A DNA stretch of 64,000 bases from Antarcticimicrobium sediminis (GTDB lineage Bacteria; Pseudomonadota; Alphaproteobacteria; Rhodobacterales; Rhodobacteraceae). A model generated the notes under the pieces. That model did no database searches. It saw nothing but the letters and a program-made list of their open reading frames with translations, and had not been told where the DNA came from. Location: NCBI RefSeq assembly GCF_004348975.1, contig NZ_SMFP01000002.1, positions 124,001 to 188,000 of the forward strand. The letters are read 5' to 3'. Shown in pieces: positions 1-7,779 of the stretch. Each line of letters opens with the position of its first letter. Position 1 is the first letter of the stretch. Both the position numbers and the translations under genes were made by a program.

Positions 1-447
1 GCGGTGTTCGGCCCGTCGCTGAGCAATGCGGTTCTGGCCATCGCTTTCATCAACATCCCGATCTTTGCCCGCGTCACCCGCGCCTCGGCGAACCAGATCT
101 GGATGCGGGAATATGTGGCTGCCGCCCGCGCTGCCGGGCTGGGGCGGTTCGCGATCTCGCGCGATCATGTGCTGCCCAATATTGCCGCGCCGATCATCGT
201 GCAGGCAACCATCGAATTCGCCGTGGCAATCCTGGCCGAAGCGGCGCTGTCCTATCTTGGTCTTGGGGCGCAGCCGCCCGCGCCGTCTTGGGGGCGGATG
301 CTGTCCGAGGCGCAGACGCTGATCTATCTGGCGCCGCAACTGGCGATCTATCCGGGGCTTTGCATCGTGACGGCGGTGCTGGGGTTTGGCCTGTTGGGCG
401 ACGGGTTGCGCGATGTCACCGATCCACGCCTGTCACGGGAGCGTTAG
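1..447 (+). CDS. Dipeptide/oligopeptide ABC transporter permease, DppC-like (5' truncated by window edge)
   Basis: This is the C-terminal part of an inner-membrane permease that forms the channel of a peptide-type ABC importer. The reading frame is open to the first base, so the true start lies upstream of the window. The cytoplasmic EAA loop that docks on the ATPases is visible (EYVAAARAAGLGRFAIS, then LPN), followed by hydrophobic segments and a short C-terminus that matches the DppC/OppC family. It ends in TAG directly before the ATG of the first ATPase, so translation is probably coupled. The substrate cannot be read from this fragment; the phosphoesterase and phosphatase genes downstream hint at a phosphorylated or peptide-linked compound. 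Confidence 0.88.
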   Translation, partial: AVFGPSLSNAVLAIAFINIPIFARVTRASANQIWMREYVAAARAAGLGRFAISRDHVLPNIAAPIIVQATIEFAVAILAEAALSYLGLGAQPPAPSWGRMLSEAQTLIYLAPQLAIYPGLCIVTAVLGFGLLGDGLRDVTDPRLSRER

Positions 448-1422
448 ATGATCGAGATGCAATCCTTTTCGGTCTCGTTCGGTGCGGGCGAAGCGCTGCG
501 CGAGGCGAGCTTTGTGATCACCCCCGGCGACCGGCTGGGCGTTGTGGGTGAAAGTGGCAGCGGCAAGACCATGCTGGGGTTGAGCCTGATGGGCATGGCG
601 CCGGATGCGGCCAAGCTGTCGGGGAAGTTGCGGATCGACGGGCGCGATATGTCGGGGGCGAGCGAGCGCGACTGGCAGGCGCTGCGCGCGCGCAAGGTGG
701 CGATGATCTTTCAGGAGCCGATGGCCGCGCTCAACCCTTTGCGGCGGGTGGGCGAGACCCTGTGCGAACCGCTGCGCCAGCATCTGGGGCTGAGTCGCTC
801 TGCCGCCCGGGCCCGGGCGTTCGAGCTGTTCGAGGAGGTCGGCATTCCCGATCCTGAGGCCCGGCTGGAGCAGTTCCCGCACCAATTGTCCGGCGGGCAG
901 CGGCAACGGGTGCTGATCGCGCTGGCGCTGGCCTGCGATCCCGAACTGCTGATCGCGGATGAACCGACCACGGCGCTGGATGCCAATGTGGCGCTGCGGA
1001 TCACCGATCTGCTGGTGCGGCTGGCGAAACACCGCAACATGGCGCTGATCTTTGTCAGCCACGATCTGGCGGCGGTGGCGCGGGCCACTGCGGAGATCAT
1101 GGTGATGTATGGCGGTGAGATCGTCGAGCGGGGACCGACCCGCGCCGTGCTGGACGCGCCGGCCCATCCCTATACCCGTGGCCTGCTGGAGGCGCGCCCC
1201 AGCCCGCAGTCTAAGGCGCGCGGCCCGGACGGCAAGCGGCCACGGCTGACCACCATTCCGGGCGTCGTGCCGCAGTTGCATGACCTGCCCGCGGGCTGTC
1301 GGTTTTCGGGGCGCTGCCCGGTGGAGCTGCCGGTTTGCGCAGCGGTGCGGGCGCCGGTCTGTGCCGTTGCGGCGGACCGCACAGCCGCCTGCCATGCGCT
1401 GGTTTCGGAGGGCGGGGCATGA
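448..1422 (+). CDS. Peptide ABC transporter ATP-binding protein, DppD-like
   Basis: This 324-residue cytoplasmic ATPase powers the importer. Walker A is GESGSGKTML, the signature is LSGGQRQRV and Walker B is LLIADEPTTALD, followed by the switch histidine in FVSHDL. The C-terminal oligopeptide/dipeptide extension is present, with the cysteine-containing GCRFSGRCP motif and further cysteines typical of DppD-type subunits. The ATG follows the permease stop with no gap, and the stop overlaps the next ATPase start in ATGA, so the genes form one translationally coupled operon. The specific substrate is not deducible. Confidence 0.9.
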   Translation: MIEMQSFSVSFGAGEALREASFVITPGDRLGVVGESGSGKTMLGLSLMGMAPDAAKLSGKLRIDGRDMSGASERDWQALRARKVAMIFQEPMAALNPLRRVGETLCEPLRQHLGLSRSAARARAFELFEEVGIPDPEARLEQFPHQLSGGQRQRVLIALALACDPELLIADEPTTALDANVALRITDLLVRLAKHRNMALIFVSHDLAAVARATAEIMVMYGGEIVERGPTRAVLDAPAHPYTRGLLEARPSPQSKARGPDGKRPRLTTIPGVVPQLHDLPAGCRFSGRCPVELPVCAAVRAPVCAVAADRTAACHALVSEGGA

Positions 1423-2192
1423 GCGCGCCGCTGTTGCAGGCCAAGGCGTTGACGCGGCGCTATGCGCTGCCGCGCACATCGCTGTTCAAGCCCGCCCCGG
1501 ATCTGGTCGCCGTGAACAGCGCCAGCTTTTCCCTGCATCGGGGCGAGACGCTGGGCGTCGTCGGCGAATCCGGGTCAGGTAAATCGACGCTCGCCCGTAT
1601 GGTCATGGCGTTCGAGGCCCCTGACGAAGGCCATATCCTGTTCGAGGGGCAAGACCTGAACGCGGTGTCGTCGCAAGAGCTGCGCCGCCTGCGCCGCCGG
1701 TTCCAGATGGTGTTTCAGGACCCCTTTGGCTCGCTCGACCCGCGCCGCAGCATCGGCTGGTCGATTGCCGAACCGTTGCGTGCGATGGGCGAGGACAGCA
1801 AGGCCCGCGTCGACGAGGCGCTGGAGCAAGTCGGCCTGACCGCTTCGGTCGCGGGGCGTTATCCGCATGAATTCTCGGGTGGCCAACGCCAGCGCGTCGC
1901 CATCGCCCGTGCCATTGTCACCCGGCCTGCGTTGCTGGTCGCGGACGAGGCCGTCTCGGCGCTTGATGTGTCGGTTCAGGCGCAGATCCTGAACTTGCTG
2001 CTGGATCTTCAGGACGAACTGGGGCTTGGCATCTTGTTCATCAGTCATGATATGGCTGTGGTGGCCAGCATTTGCGACACGCTCCTTGTGATGCAGCATG
2101 GTCATACGCTTGAAGCGGGACCGGCGCATGAGGTGCTGAACGCCCCGACGCATGAGTATACCCGTTCCCTGTTAAAAGCCGCGAAAGCCTGA
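1419..2192 (+). CDS. Peptide ABC transporter ATP-binding protein, DppF-like
   Basis: This is the second ATPase of the importer, 257 residues from the ATG at 1419. That start is chosen because it overlaps the stop of the preceding ATPase in ATGA; the frame is open further upstream, but the extra residues look like out-of-frame coding. Walker A is GESGSGKSTL, the signature is FSGGQRQRV and Walker B is LLVADEAVSALD, with DEA in place of the common DEP. It lacks the long cysteine-rich tail seen in its partner. It would form a heterodimer with the preceding gene product under the DppB/DppC permeases. Confidence 0.9.
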   Translation: MSAPLLQAKALTRRYALPRTSLFKPAPDLVAVNSASFSLHRGETLGVVGESGSGKSTLARMVMAFEAPDEGHILFEGQDLNAVSSQELRRLRRRFQMVFQDPFGSLDPRRSIGWSIAEPLRAMGEDSKARVDEALEQVGLTASVAGRYPHEFSGGQRQRVAIARAIVTRPALLVADEAVSALDVSVQAQILNLLLDLQDELGLGILFISHDMAVVASICDTLLVMQHGHTLEAGPAHEVLNAPTHEYTRSLLKAAKA

Positions 2193-2193
2193 C

Positions 2194-3000
2194 ATGACCC
2201 GTTTCATTCATCTTACCGATCTACACGTGTCGCATCCCGACAGCGGCGACGAGAGCCTGCACTCTGACACGCCCGGCACGCTTCGCCGTGTGGTCGCGGC
2301 GATCAACGCGATGACGCCGCCGCCCGATTTCGTCGTGGCCAGCGGCGATCTGACCAACCGCGGCGACATCCAAAGCTATGAGCTGGTGCAAGAGATCCTG
2401 CGCGATCTGAACGTTCCGATCGTTCTGGCCTTGGGCAATCACGACAAGCGCGAGGGGTTCAACGCGGTCTTTACCGGCGCGGCGCCCGAGCAGCCCTATG
2501 TCCACCAACAGCTGTTGGGCGACCTGCACGTGATCACGCTGGACACCGGCGTGCCGGGCCGAGTCGCGGGCAGTATCGACGCGGCGCAGTTCGCCTTTCT
2601 GGAGGAGGCGCTGGCGGCGCATCCCGAGGTGCCCAAGCTGCTGGTGATGCACCACCCGCCGCGCATTGATGCCGAGGGTCTGCCTTGGGGCTCGATCGAC
2701 ATGGCCAGCACCGAGCGTCTGGCCGAAGTGGTGCAGGGGGCCAAGGTGATCGGCATTCTCAGCGGCCATATCCACATCAATCAGGTCAACCACTGGCATG
2801 GTATTCCCATCGTGGTGTCGAACGGGCAGCATTCCACCGTTGATTTGCTGGAGCGCGACGATCTCGTTATCGTCGAGGGCACCGGGTTCGCCTCTTGCGT
2901 CTGGCGGCCCCATGGGCTGAGCGTAACCTTTGTGCCGTTCAGCCCGGACCGGCGGGAAGTGACGCGGATAGATCAGTCACGGTTGAGGGCCTTTAGCTAG
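2194..3000 (+). CDS. Metallophosphoesterase, cyclic-nucleotide/glycerophospho-diesterase type (CpdA/GpdQ-like)
   Basis: A 268-residue calcineurin-like phosphoesterase. All five metal-binding blocks are visible: D9-x-H11 (TDLH), GDLTNRG with D52, GNHD at 81-84, HH at 153-154 and GHIH with H192 and H194. These ligate a two-metal centre that hydrolyses phosphodiester or phosphomonoester bonds in the cytoplasm. The gene starts one base after the ATPase stop and ends directly against the next gene, so it belongs to the transporter operon. This favours hydrolysis of an imported phosphodiester, such as a glycerophosphodiester, over a housekeeping role in cAMP turnover, but this is inference. The family is clear; the substrate is not. 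Confidence 0.82.
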   Translation: MTRFIHLTDLHVSHPDSGDESLHSDTPGTLRRVVAAINAMTPPPDFVVASGDLTNRGDIQSYELVQEILRDLNVPIVLALGNHDKREGFNAVFTGAAPEQPYVHQQLLGDLHVITLDTGVPGRVAGSIDAAQFAFLEEALAAHPEVPKLLVMHHPPRIDAEGLPWGSIDMASTERLAEVVQGAKVIGILSGHIHINQVNHWHGIPIVVSNGQHSTVDLLERDDLVIVEGTGFASCVWRPHGLSVTFVPFSPDRREVTRIDQSRLRAFS

Positions 3001-3780
3001 ATGGACACTCCGACGACCAAAACACGGCCGCGCGACCGGCACCTGCCCATTGCGGGCACATACAACATCCGCGACCTTGGCGGCTATGGCACGCGCAGCG
3101 GGCGCAAGACCGAATGGCGTCGCTTCCTGCGGGCGGACAGTGTGCACCGGATGGACAAGGGCGGGATCGACCTGCTTCTGGACGAGGGGCTGCGCACGGT
3201 GATCGACCTGCGCACCCCCGCCGAGCTCGAGGAGGCCCCAAGCCTGCTGGCCGGGCTGTCGGGGGTGGAGTTCCTCAATGTCCCGCTGTTCGAGGATCTC
3301 GCCCCGGCAACGATGGGGTTGCAGAGTTCCACAGAAGCCGATCCGTTGCTGGCCTTTTACCTGTCGGCGCTGGAGACCCGTCACGCGGCGATCCGCGATA
3401 TCCTGTCGGCGATGGCCGAGGCCCCGGGGGGGGCGGTGATGTTCAATTGCACCGCCGGCAAGGACCGCACCGGCCTTGTGGCGGCGATGCTGCTGGGGCT
3501 GGCTGGGGTCAGGCAGGAAGACATCATCGCCGACTATGTGATGACTGCCGATCTGATCCCGGGTCTGGTGGCAGAATTTCTTGAACGCTCGCGCCAGAAA
3601 GGTGGCGATGTGGCGTCTTATGAGAAGATGCTGCGCAGCCCCGCAGGCACCATGAGCACGGCGCTCGACAGCATCGAGAAACGCCACGGCAGCATTCCGC
3701 AATATCTGCGCGCCGCCGGACTTTCGGGCGCGGATGCTGCATCCCTGCGCAAGAAGCTGGTCGGCGACACGGCGGACTAG
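3001..3780 (+). CDS. Tyrosine-protein-phosphatase-like protein (Y_phosphatase3 / dual-specificity type)
   Basis: A 259-residue protein with the P-loop NCTAGKDRTG (nucleophile C150, arginine R156), and an N-terminal block RDLGGYGTRSG that is typical of bacterial Y_phosphatase3 proteins. The usual histidine before the catalytic cysteine is Asn here, which would alter the thiolate pKa. Its ATG directly follows the TAG of the phosphoesterase gene. Members of this family dephosphorylate phosphotyrosine or phosphoinositides; in this operon a small-molecule phosphomonoesterase role that follows the diesterase is equally plausible. No signal peptide is seen, so it should act in the cytoplasm. Confidence 0.8.
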   Translation: MDTPTTKTRPRDRHLPIAGTYNIRDLGGYGTRSGRKTEWRRFLRADSVHRMDKGGIDLLLDEGLRTVIDLRTPAELEEAPSLLAGLSGVEFLNVPLFEDLAPATMGLQSSTEADPLLAFYLSALETRHAAIRDILSAMAEAPGGAVMFNCTAGKDRTGLVAAMLLGLAGVRQEDIIADYVMTADLIPGLVAEFLERSRQKGGDVASYEKMLRSPAGTMSTALDSIEKRHGSIPQYLRAAGLSGADAASLRKKLVGDTAD

Positions 3781-3803
3781 GCCGCGCCGCCATCCCTCCG
3801 GTT

Positions 3804-4688
3804 TTAGCCCATCTTTTCGCTGGCGTAGGAGCCGGGCGAGGCAGGGAAGACCACCGTCTTGTTGCCGTTGATGAAGGTGCGGTGGTGGATATGGGCGTGG
3901 ATCGCGCGGGCGAGGACCTGCGCCTCGACGTCGCGACCAAGTGAGACATAATCATTGGAGGACTGCGCGTGGGTGACGCGGGCGGTGTCCTGTTCGATGA
4001 TCGGCCCTTCGTCCAGATCGGCGGTGACATAATGGGCGGTGGCTCCGATCAGTTTCACGCCCCGTTCGAACGCCTGTTTGTAGGGGTTAGCGCCTTTGAA
4101 GCTGGGCAGGAAGGAATGGTGGATGTTGATGATCCGCCCGGACATCTTGCGGCACAGCGTGTCGGACAGAACCTGCATGTAGCGGGCCAGTACGATCAGT
4201 TCGGCGCCAGACTCTTCCACGACGGCCAAAAGCTGCGCCTCGGCTTCGGCTTTGGTGTCCTTGGTGACCTTGATGTGGTGGAACGGGATGTCGTGGTTCA
4301 CCACCAGTTTCTGATAGTCGAGGTGGTTGGAGATCACGCCAACGATATCGACCGGCAGCGCGCCGATGCGCCAGCGATAGAGCAGGTCATTCAGGCAGTG
4401 GCCAAAGCGTGACACCATCAGGATAACCTTCATCCGCTCCGAGGTGGGGTGGATCTTGAAGTCCATCTCCATCCGCTCGGCAATCGGGGCAAAGCCGTCA
4501 GTCAGCTGTTCGCGGGTCTCACCGGTTTCGCTTTCAAAGCTGACGCGCATGAAAAAGCGGTTGGTTTGAGTGTCGTCGAACTGGTGGCTGTCGAGGATGT
4601 TGCAACCGGCCCCGGCCAGATAGCCGGCGACGGCGGCGACGATGCCGCGTTGGGTGGGGCAGGAAACGGTGAGGGCATATGTGGTCAT
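3804..4688 (-). CDS. purU: Formyltetrahydrofolate deformylase
   Basis: A 294-residue enzyme that hydrolyses 10-formyl-THF to formate and THF and so adjusts the one-carbon pool. An N-terminal ACT domain (about residues 1-80) is followed by a formyltransferase fold with the catalytic triad N188, H190 (NIHHSFLPSF) and D226 (DLDEGPII). The length matches the family. It is convergent with the phosphatase gene and stands alone. The 5' leader on the minus strand is GC-rich and contains a CTCAGGACAG stretch, but I could not fold it into a known aptamer. Confidence 0.95.
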   Translation of the reverse strand: MTTYALTVSCPTQRGIVAAVAGYLAGAGCNILDSHQFDDTQTNRFFMRVSFESETGETREQLTDGFAPIAERMEMDFKIHPTSERMKVILMVSRFGHCLNDLLYRWRIGALPVDIVGVISNHLDYQKLVVNHDIPFHHIKVTKDTKAEAEAQLLAVVEESGAELIVLARYMQVLSDTLCRKMSGRIINIHHSFLPSFKGANPYKQAFERGVKLIGATAHYVTADLDEGPIIEQDTARVTHAQSSNDYVSLGRDVEAQVLARAIHAHIHHRTFINGNKTVVFPASPGSYASEKMG

Positions 4689-5003
4689 CGGTGATCTGTC
4701 CTGAGGGTCGGGGGGAAGGCGGCAGTTTTGCCCGTTCCCGGAGGGAGTCCGGTTTCTATGTCAGGGCGCGTGGGGCTGATCCAGCAGCGTAGGCGGGTTT
4801 TTGTCGCTATCCGGGCCGCGTGGTGGGGCCCCATGCACCGGATCGGGAACGCCGGGGCGTGGATCGGAAATTTTGCGATGGATTGTGGAGCGGGCCGCGG
4901 GGGGACTTTGCTGCGGCGCACGGGCGGGGATAGCGAGAGGAGGGCGTTTTCTTTGCCCCAAAGGGATGCGATAGACCGCGCGACCCCTGTTCTGGAGTGA
5001 TTC
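4689..5003. other. Intergenic region between divergent purU and GNAT genes
   Basis: This 315-base gap must hold both promoters. I see GC-rich, partly inverted-repeat sequence near the purU start but no convincing -35/-10 pair, tRNA or conserved riboswitch. Small frames on both strands here lack ribosome-binding sites and recognisable domains. Confidence 0.5.
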
Positions 5004-5549
5004 ATGACTCGCCCATCTGATACCAAACTGGTCCTGCGCGACTGTACTGCCGACGACATCGCCGAGGTGCATGCGATCTATGCCGAGGCGGTGCGCACCG
5101 GCACGGCGAGTTTCGAACTGGAGCCGCCGAGCCTTGAGGAAATGGGCGCGCGCTGGCAGGCGGTGCGGGACGGCGGATACCCCTATCTGGTGGCGCTATC
5201 GGGGGGCGCGGTGGCGGGCTATGCCTATGCTGCGGCCTATCGCGCCCGCCCGGCCTATCGCGGGGCGGCGGAAGATTCGGTCTATGTGCACGAGGATTAT
5301 CGCGGGCTGGGCGTCGGGCGCGCGTTGATGGCAGAGCTGATCACGCGGTGCGAGGCGGCGGGGTTGCGCCAGTTGATCGCGGTGATCGGAGATTCCGACA
5401 ATCACGGCTCGATCGCGCTGCACCGGGCGTCGGGGTTTGCCGATGCCGGCGTGTTGCGGTCGGTGGGCTGGAAGCACGGGCGTTGGCTGGACACGGTGAT
5501 GATGCAGTTGCCGCTCGGGCCGGGCGATACGACCCCGTTTGACGCCTGA
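5004..5549 (+). CDS. GNAT N-acetyltransferase, phosphinothricin/methionine-sulfone acetyltransferase-like
   Basis: A 181-residue Gcn5-related acetyltransferase. It begins with LRDCTADDIAEVHAIYAEAV and has the acetyl-CoA binding loop in motif A, YRGLGVGRALM, preceded by SVYVHEDYRG. The C-terminal GFADAGVLRSVGWKHGRW block is characteristic of the Pat/Bar/MddA subgroup, which acetylates methionine sulfone, methionine sulfoximine or phosphinothricin with acetyl-CoA. No operon partner is evident. The subgroup is well supported, while the physiological substrate is not known. Confidence 0.85.
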   Translation: MTRPSDTKLVLRDCTADDIAEVHAIYAEAVRTGTASFELEPPSLEEMGARWQAVRDGGYPYLVALSGGAVAGYAYAAAYRARPAYRGAAEDSVYVHEDYRGLGVGRALMAELITRCEAAGLRQLIAVIGDSDNHGSIALHRASGFADAGVLRSVGWKHGRWLDTVMMQLPLGPGDTTPFDA

Positions 5550-5585
5550 CCTGTGAGGCCGTCCGGCGCGCGGGCCTGACGGCGT

Positions 5586-6512
5586 TCAGGACCGGGGGAG
5601 CGAGAACGGGGTCTGCGGCAGCGTGTAGCACTGCCTGAAGTAATCCGCGAGCACCGCCACCGGGCGCGAGAATTCGATCCCCGGCCGCCACGCGAGCCCC
5701 ACATCCATCGAGGGGATCTCGCGTTCGGTGGTCACCGTGCCGATGCGTTTGCCTTCAAGTGACCAGGGCCGATAGACCATATCGGACAGGATGGTGATCC
5801 CCTGGCCATTGGCGATCATGGAGCGCACCGCTTCGAGCGAGGATGTGCGCAACCGCACCTTGGGCTGATAGCTGGTCCCGCTCCAGTATTTCATCGTGGT
5901 ATGGGCCGCCTCGTCGATCGTCAGCATGATGTATTCTTCTTCGGAGATCTCCTTGAAGCTGGCCTTGCCCTTGCCCTTGCGCAGAAAGCGGTGGTTGTTG
6001 GGCACCCAGAGCCGTCGCGAGGAGCGCAGCAGGGTTTCGCTGTCGAGTTCGGGATTGTTGAGGTTCGAGGTCAGCACCACCGCCATGTCGAACCGGTTGG
6101 ACAACAGCCCCTCTTCGATGCTTTCGCGGTTCAATTCGGACAGGCGGATTTCCAGCCCCGGATAGAGATGCGCCAGACGGTCCAGATGATAGGGCAGGAA
6201 ATAGCCAAGCACCGTATAGGTCGCGGCTAGCGAGATCACCCCGGTGACGGTGGAGTGGCGGCGCGTCAGCTTACTGGCCTCGTCCAGTTTTTCCAGAATT
6301 TCATGCGCCGAGGCGAGGAATTCGCGCCCGGCCTCGGTCAGTTCCATCCCTTGGGCCGATCGCTGGAACAGGGTGGCGCCCAGTTCGGCCTCCAGATCGC
6401 GGATCGCGCCGGTGACCGAGGATTGCGAGATCGACAGCAGCGTGGCGGCGCGGCTGACCTGACCCGATTCTGCGGTGGCGACAAAGTACTTCAGATGGCG
6501 AAAGTTGATCAT
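5586..6512 (-). CDS. LysR-family transcriptional regulator, probable regulator of the pxp operon
   Basis: A 308-residue LTTR. I chose the ATG at 6512 because it begins MINFRHLKYFVATAE, the canonical first helix of the LysR winged HTH; the frame extends upstream through intergenic-looking sequence. The HTH (SISQSSVTGAIRDLE) lies in the first 60 residues and the periplasmic-binding-like effector domain spans about residues 90-300. It is divergent from pxpA, and the gap carries two 17-bp TATC...GATA elements with T-N11-A geometry, one about 31 bases from its own start. Local control of the pxp operon and autoregulation are therefore likely. The effector is probably a pathway intermediate. Confidence 0.9.
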   Translation of the reverse strand: MINFRHLKYFVATAESGQVSRAATLLSISQSSVTGAIRDLEAELGATLFQRSAQGMELTEAGREFLASAHEILEKLDEASKLTRRHSTVTGVISLAATYTVLGYFLPYHLDRLAHLYPGLEIRLSELNRESIEEGLLSNRFDMAVVLTSNLNNPELDSETLLRSSRRLWVPNNHRFLRKGKGKASFKEISEEEYIMLTIDEAAHTTMKYWSGTSYQPKVRLRTSSLEAVRSMIANGQGITILSDMVYRPWSLEGKRIGTVTTEREIPSMDVGLAWRPGIEFSRPVAVLADYFRQCYTLPQTPFSLPRS

Positions 6513-6542
6513 GGCGGGGTATCCGAATTTGTATGGGGCAAG

Positions 6543-6559
6543 TATCGAAATTTTCGATA
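6543..6559. promoter_or_regulatory. LysR-type operator, site 1
   Basis: TATCGAAATTTTCGATA is an almost perfect 17-bp palindrome with 8-bp arms and contains T-N11-A (T6545 to A6557). It lies about 31 bases upstream of the LysR ATG, the usual position for autoregulation. Its sequence is shared with site 2 at 6638. Confidence 0.7.
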
Positions 6560-6637
6560 ACAGGATTTCCCGGGGTCTTGAGCCTTGAGAATATGCCTTT
6601 GTCCCCGAGATTGCGTTACGCATACGGGGTTTTGCAT

Positions 6638-6654
6638 ATCGAATAAACAGATAA
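6638..6654. promoter_or_regulatory. LysR-type operator, site 2
   Basis: TATCGAATAAACAGATA has the same 17-bp length and TATCGAA...GATA frame as site 1, again with T-N11-A. It lies 77 bases upstream of the pxpA ATG, where an activating LTTR would contact RNA polymerase. The region is also much more AT-rich than the flanking genes. Confidence 0.6.
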
Positions 6655-6731
6655 TGCCTAACCATATTTTAGAAATTTACATGTCGCGGGGTTCAAAGCC
6701 AAGATGATCCCCACAACAGCAAGGGTGGGAC

Positions 6732-7514
6732 ATGCGCGACATCATCGATCTGAATTGTGATATGGGCGAGGGCTTTGGCCACTGGACCTTGGGGGAGGCC
6801 TCTGACGAAGACCTGATGGCGTTGATCAGCTCGGCCAATATCGCGGCCGGGTTTCACGCTGGCGACCCCAACTCGATGGACCGGGTCATCAAGCTGGCGC
6901 AACAGCATGGGGTGGGTCTGGGGGCGCATCCGGGCTACAATGATCTGCAAGGCTTTGGGCGTCGCTATATCCGCACCAATCCCGAGGAACTGGTCAACGA
7001 CATCGTCTATCAGGTGGGCGCGGTCCGTGAATTCGGTCGCCGTCATGGGATTCCGTTGCAGCATGTGAAGCCGCATGGCGCGCTCTACATGGAGGCGGCA
7101 GTCAACGAGGAGCTGTCGCAATCGATGGTCGACATGCTGCGCCAGACCTGTGGCGAGGTGATCTTGTTCTGTATGGGCGTGTCCAAGACCTATGAGGTGG
7201 CCAAACGGATGGGCCAGCCGGTAGTGCGCGAATTCTTTGCGGACCGGGACTATGATGAAAGCGGCTCGATCGTGTTCGCGCGCAAGGTGGCGCGGCCCGA
7301 TCCGCAGGCCATCGCGCAAAAATCTCTGCGTGCCTGCAAAGAGGGCGTGGTGCGCACGGTGAGCGGTGTGGACATAGAGATCGAGTTTGAATCGATCTGC
7401 TTCCATTCGGACACGCCGGGCGCGCTGGAGAACGGCAAGGCGATCCGCGCCGCGCTGCTGGACAATGGCATCACCATCGCACCTGCCGCGACCGTACTTG
7501 AAAACATGGCCTGA
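6732..7514 (+). CDS. pxpA: LamB/YcsF family protein, 5-oxoprolinase subunit A-like
   Basis: A 260-residue cytoplasmic protein of the LamB/YcsF family. It has the N-terminal DLNCDMGEGFG block, NIAAGFHAGDP, LGAHPGYND and VKPHGALY motifs, whose Asp and His residues line the presumed active site. In E. coli PxpABC this subunit takes part in ATP-dependent cleavage of 5-oxoproline; fungal relatives act in lactam utilisation. It is the first gene of a long operon with a biotinyl carrier, biotin carboxylase, PxpB and PxpC. The GGGTGGGAC before the ATG is a modest ribosome site. The lactam-like substrate is inferred from family and context. Confidence 0.88.
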   Translation: MRDIIDLNCDMGEGFGHWTLGEASDEDLMALISSANIAAGFHAGDPNSMDRVIKLAQQHGVGLGAHPGYNDLQGFGRRYIRTNPEELVNDIVYQVGAVREFGRRHGIPLQHVKPHGALYMEAAVNEELSQSMVDMLRQTCGEVILFCMGVSKTYEVAKRMGQPVVREFFADRDYDESGSIVFARKVARPDPQAIAQKSLRACKEGVVRTVSGVDIEIEFESICFHSDTPGALENGKAIRAALLDNGITIAPAATVLENMA

Positions 7515-7540
7515 GCAAACGGGCCGAACAGGAGATCAAC

Positions 7541-7777
7541 ATGGTACAAATCCAATCCCCGCTGCCGGGCACTTTTTATCACAAGCCGTCGCCGGAAGAG
7601 GCCGCCTTCAAGGCCAAGGGCGATGCGGTCGCCGTGGGTGACGTGATCGGGCTGATCGAAGTGATGAAGACCTTTATCGAGATCAAGGCCGAAGCGGCGG
7701 GCACCTTTGCCGCCTATACGGTCGATAACGAGGCCCCGGTGACCGCCGGTGCGGTGCTGGCCGAGCTGGACGACTGA
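7541..7777 (+). CDS. Biotinyl carrier protein (single biotinyl-domain BCCP-like)
   Basis: A 78-residue protein that is little more than a biotinyl domain. K43 in EVMKTF is the predicted biotinylated lysine; the classical motif is AMKM, so both neighbours are variant. The protein lacks the N-terminal linker of AccB, so it is not the housekeeping fatty-acid BCCP. It lies between pxpA and a biotin carboxylase gene, with only two bases to the next ATG. It should shuttle carboxybiotin from the carboxylase to the PxpB/PxpC carboxyltransferase. Modification by BirA is assumed. Confidence 0.88.
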   Translation: MVQIQSPLPGTFYHKPSPEEAAFKAKGDAVAVGDVIGLIEVMKTFIEIKAEAAGTFAAYTVDNEAPVTAGAVLAELDD

Positions 7778-7779
7778 GC

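Noticed and set aside
4689-4760. Possible glycine riboswitch in the purU leader
   Set aside because: A CTCAGGACAG stretch resembles the 3' part of the glycine aptamer, but the GGAGAG stem and the AAGGxGCAA core are missing.
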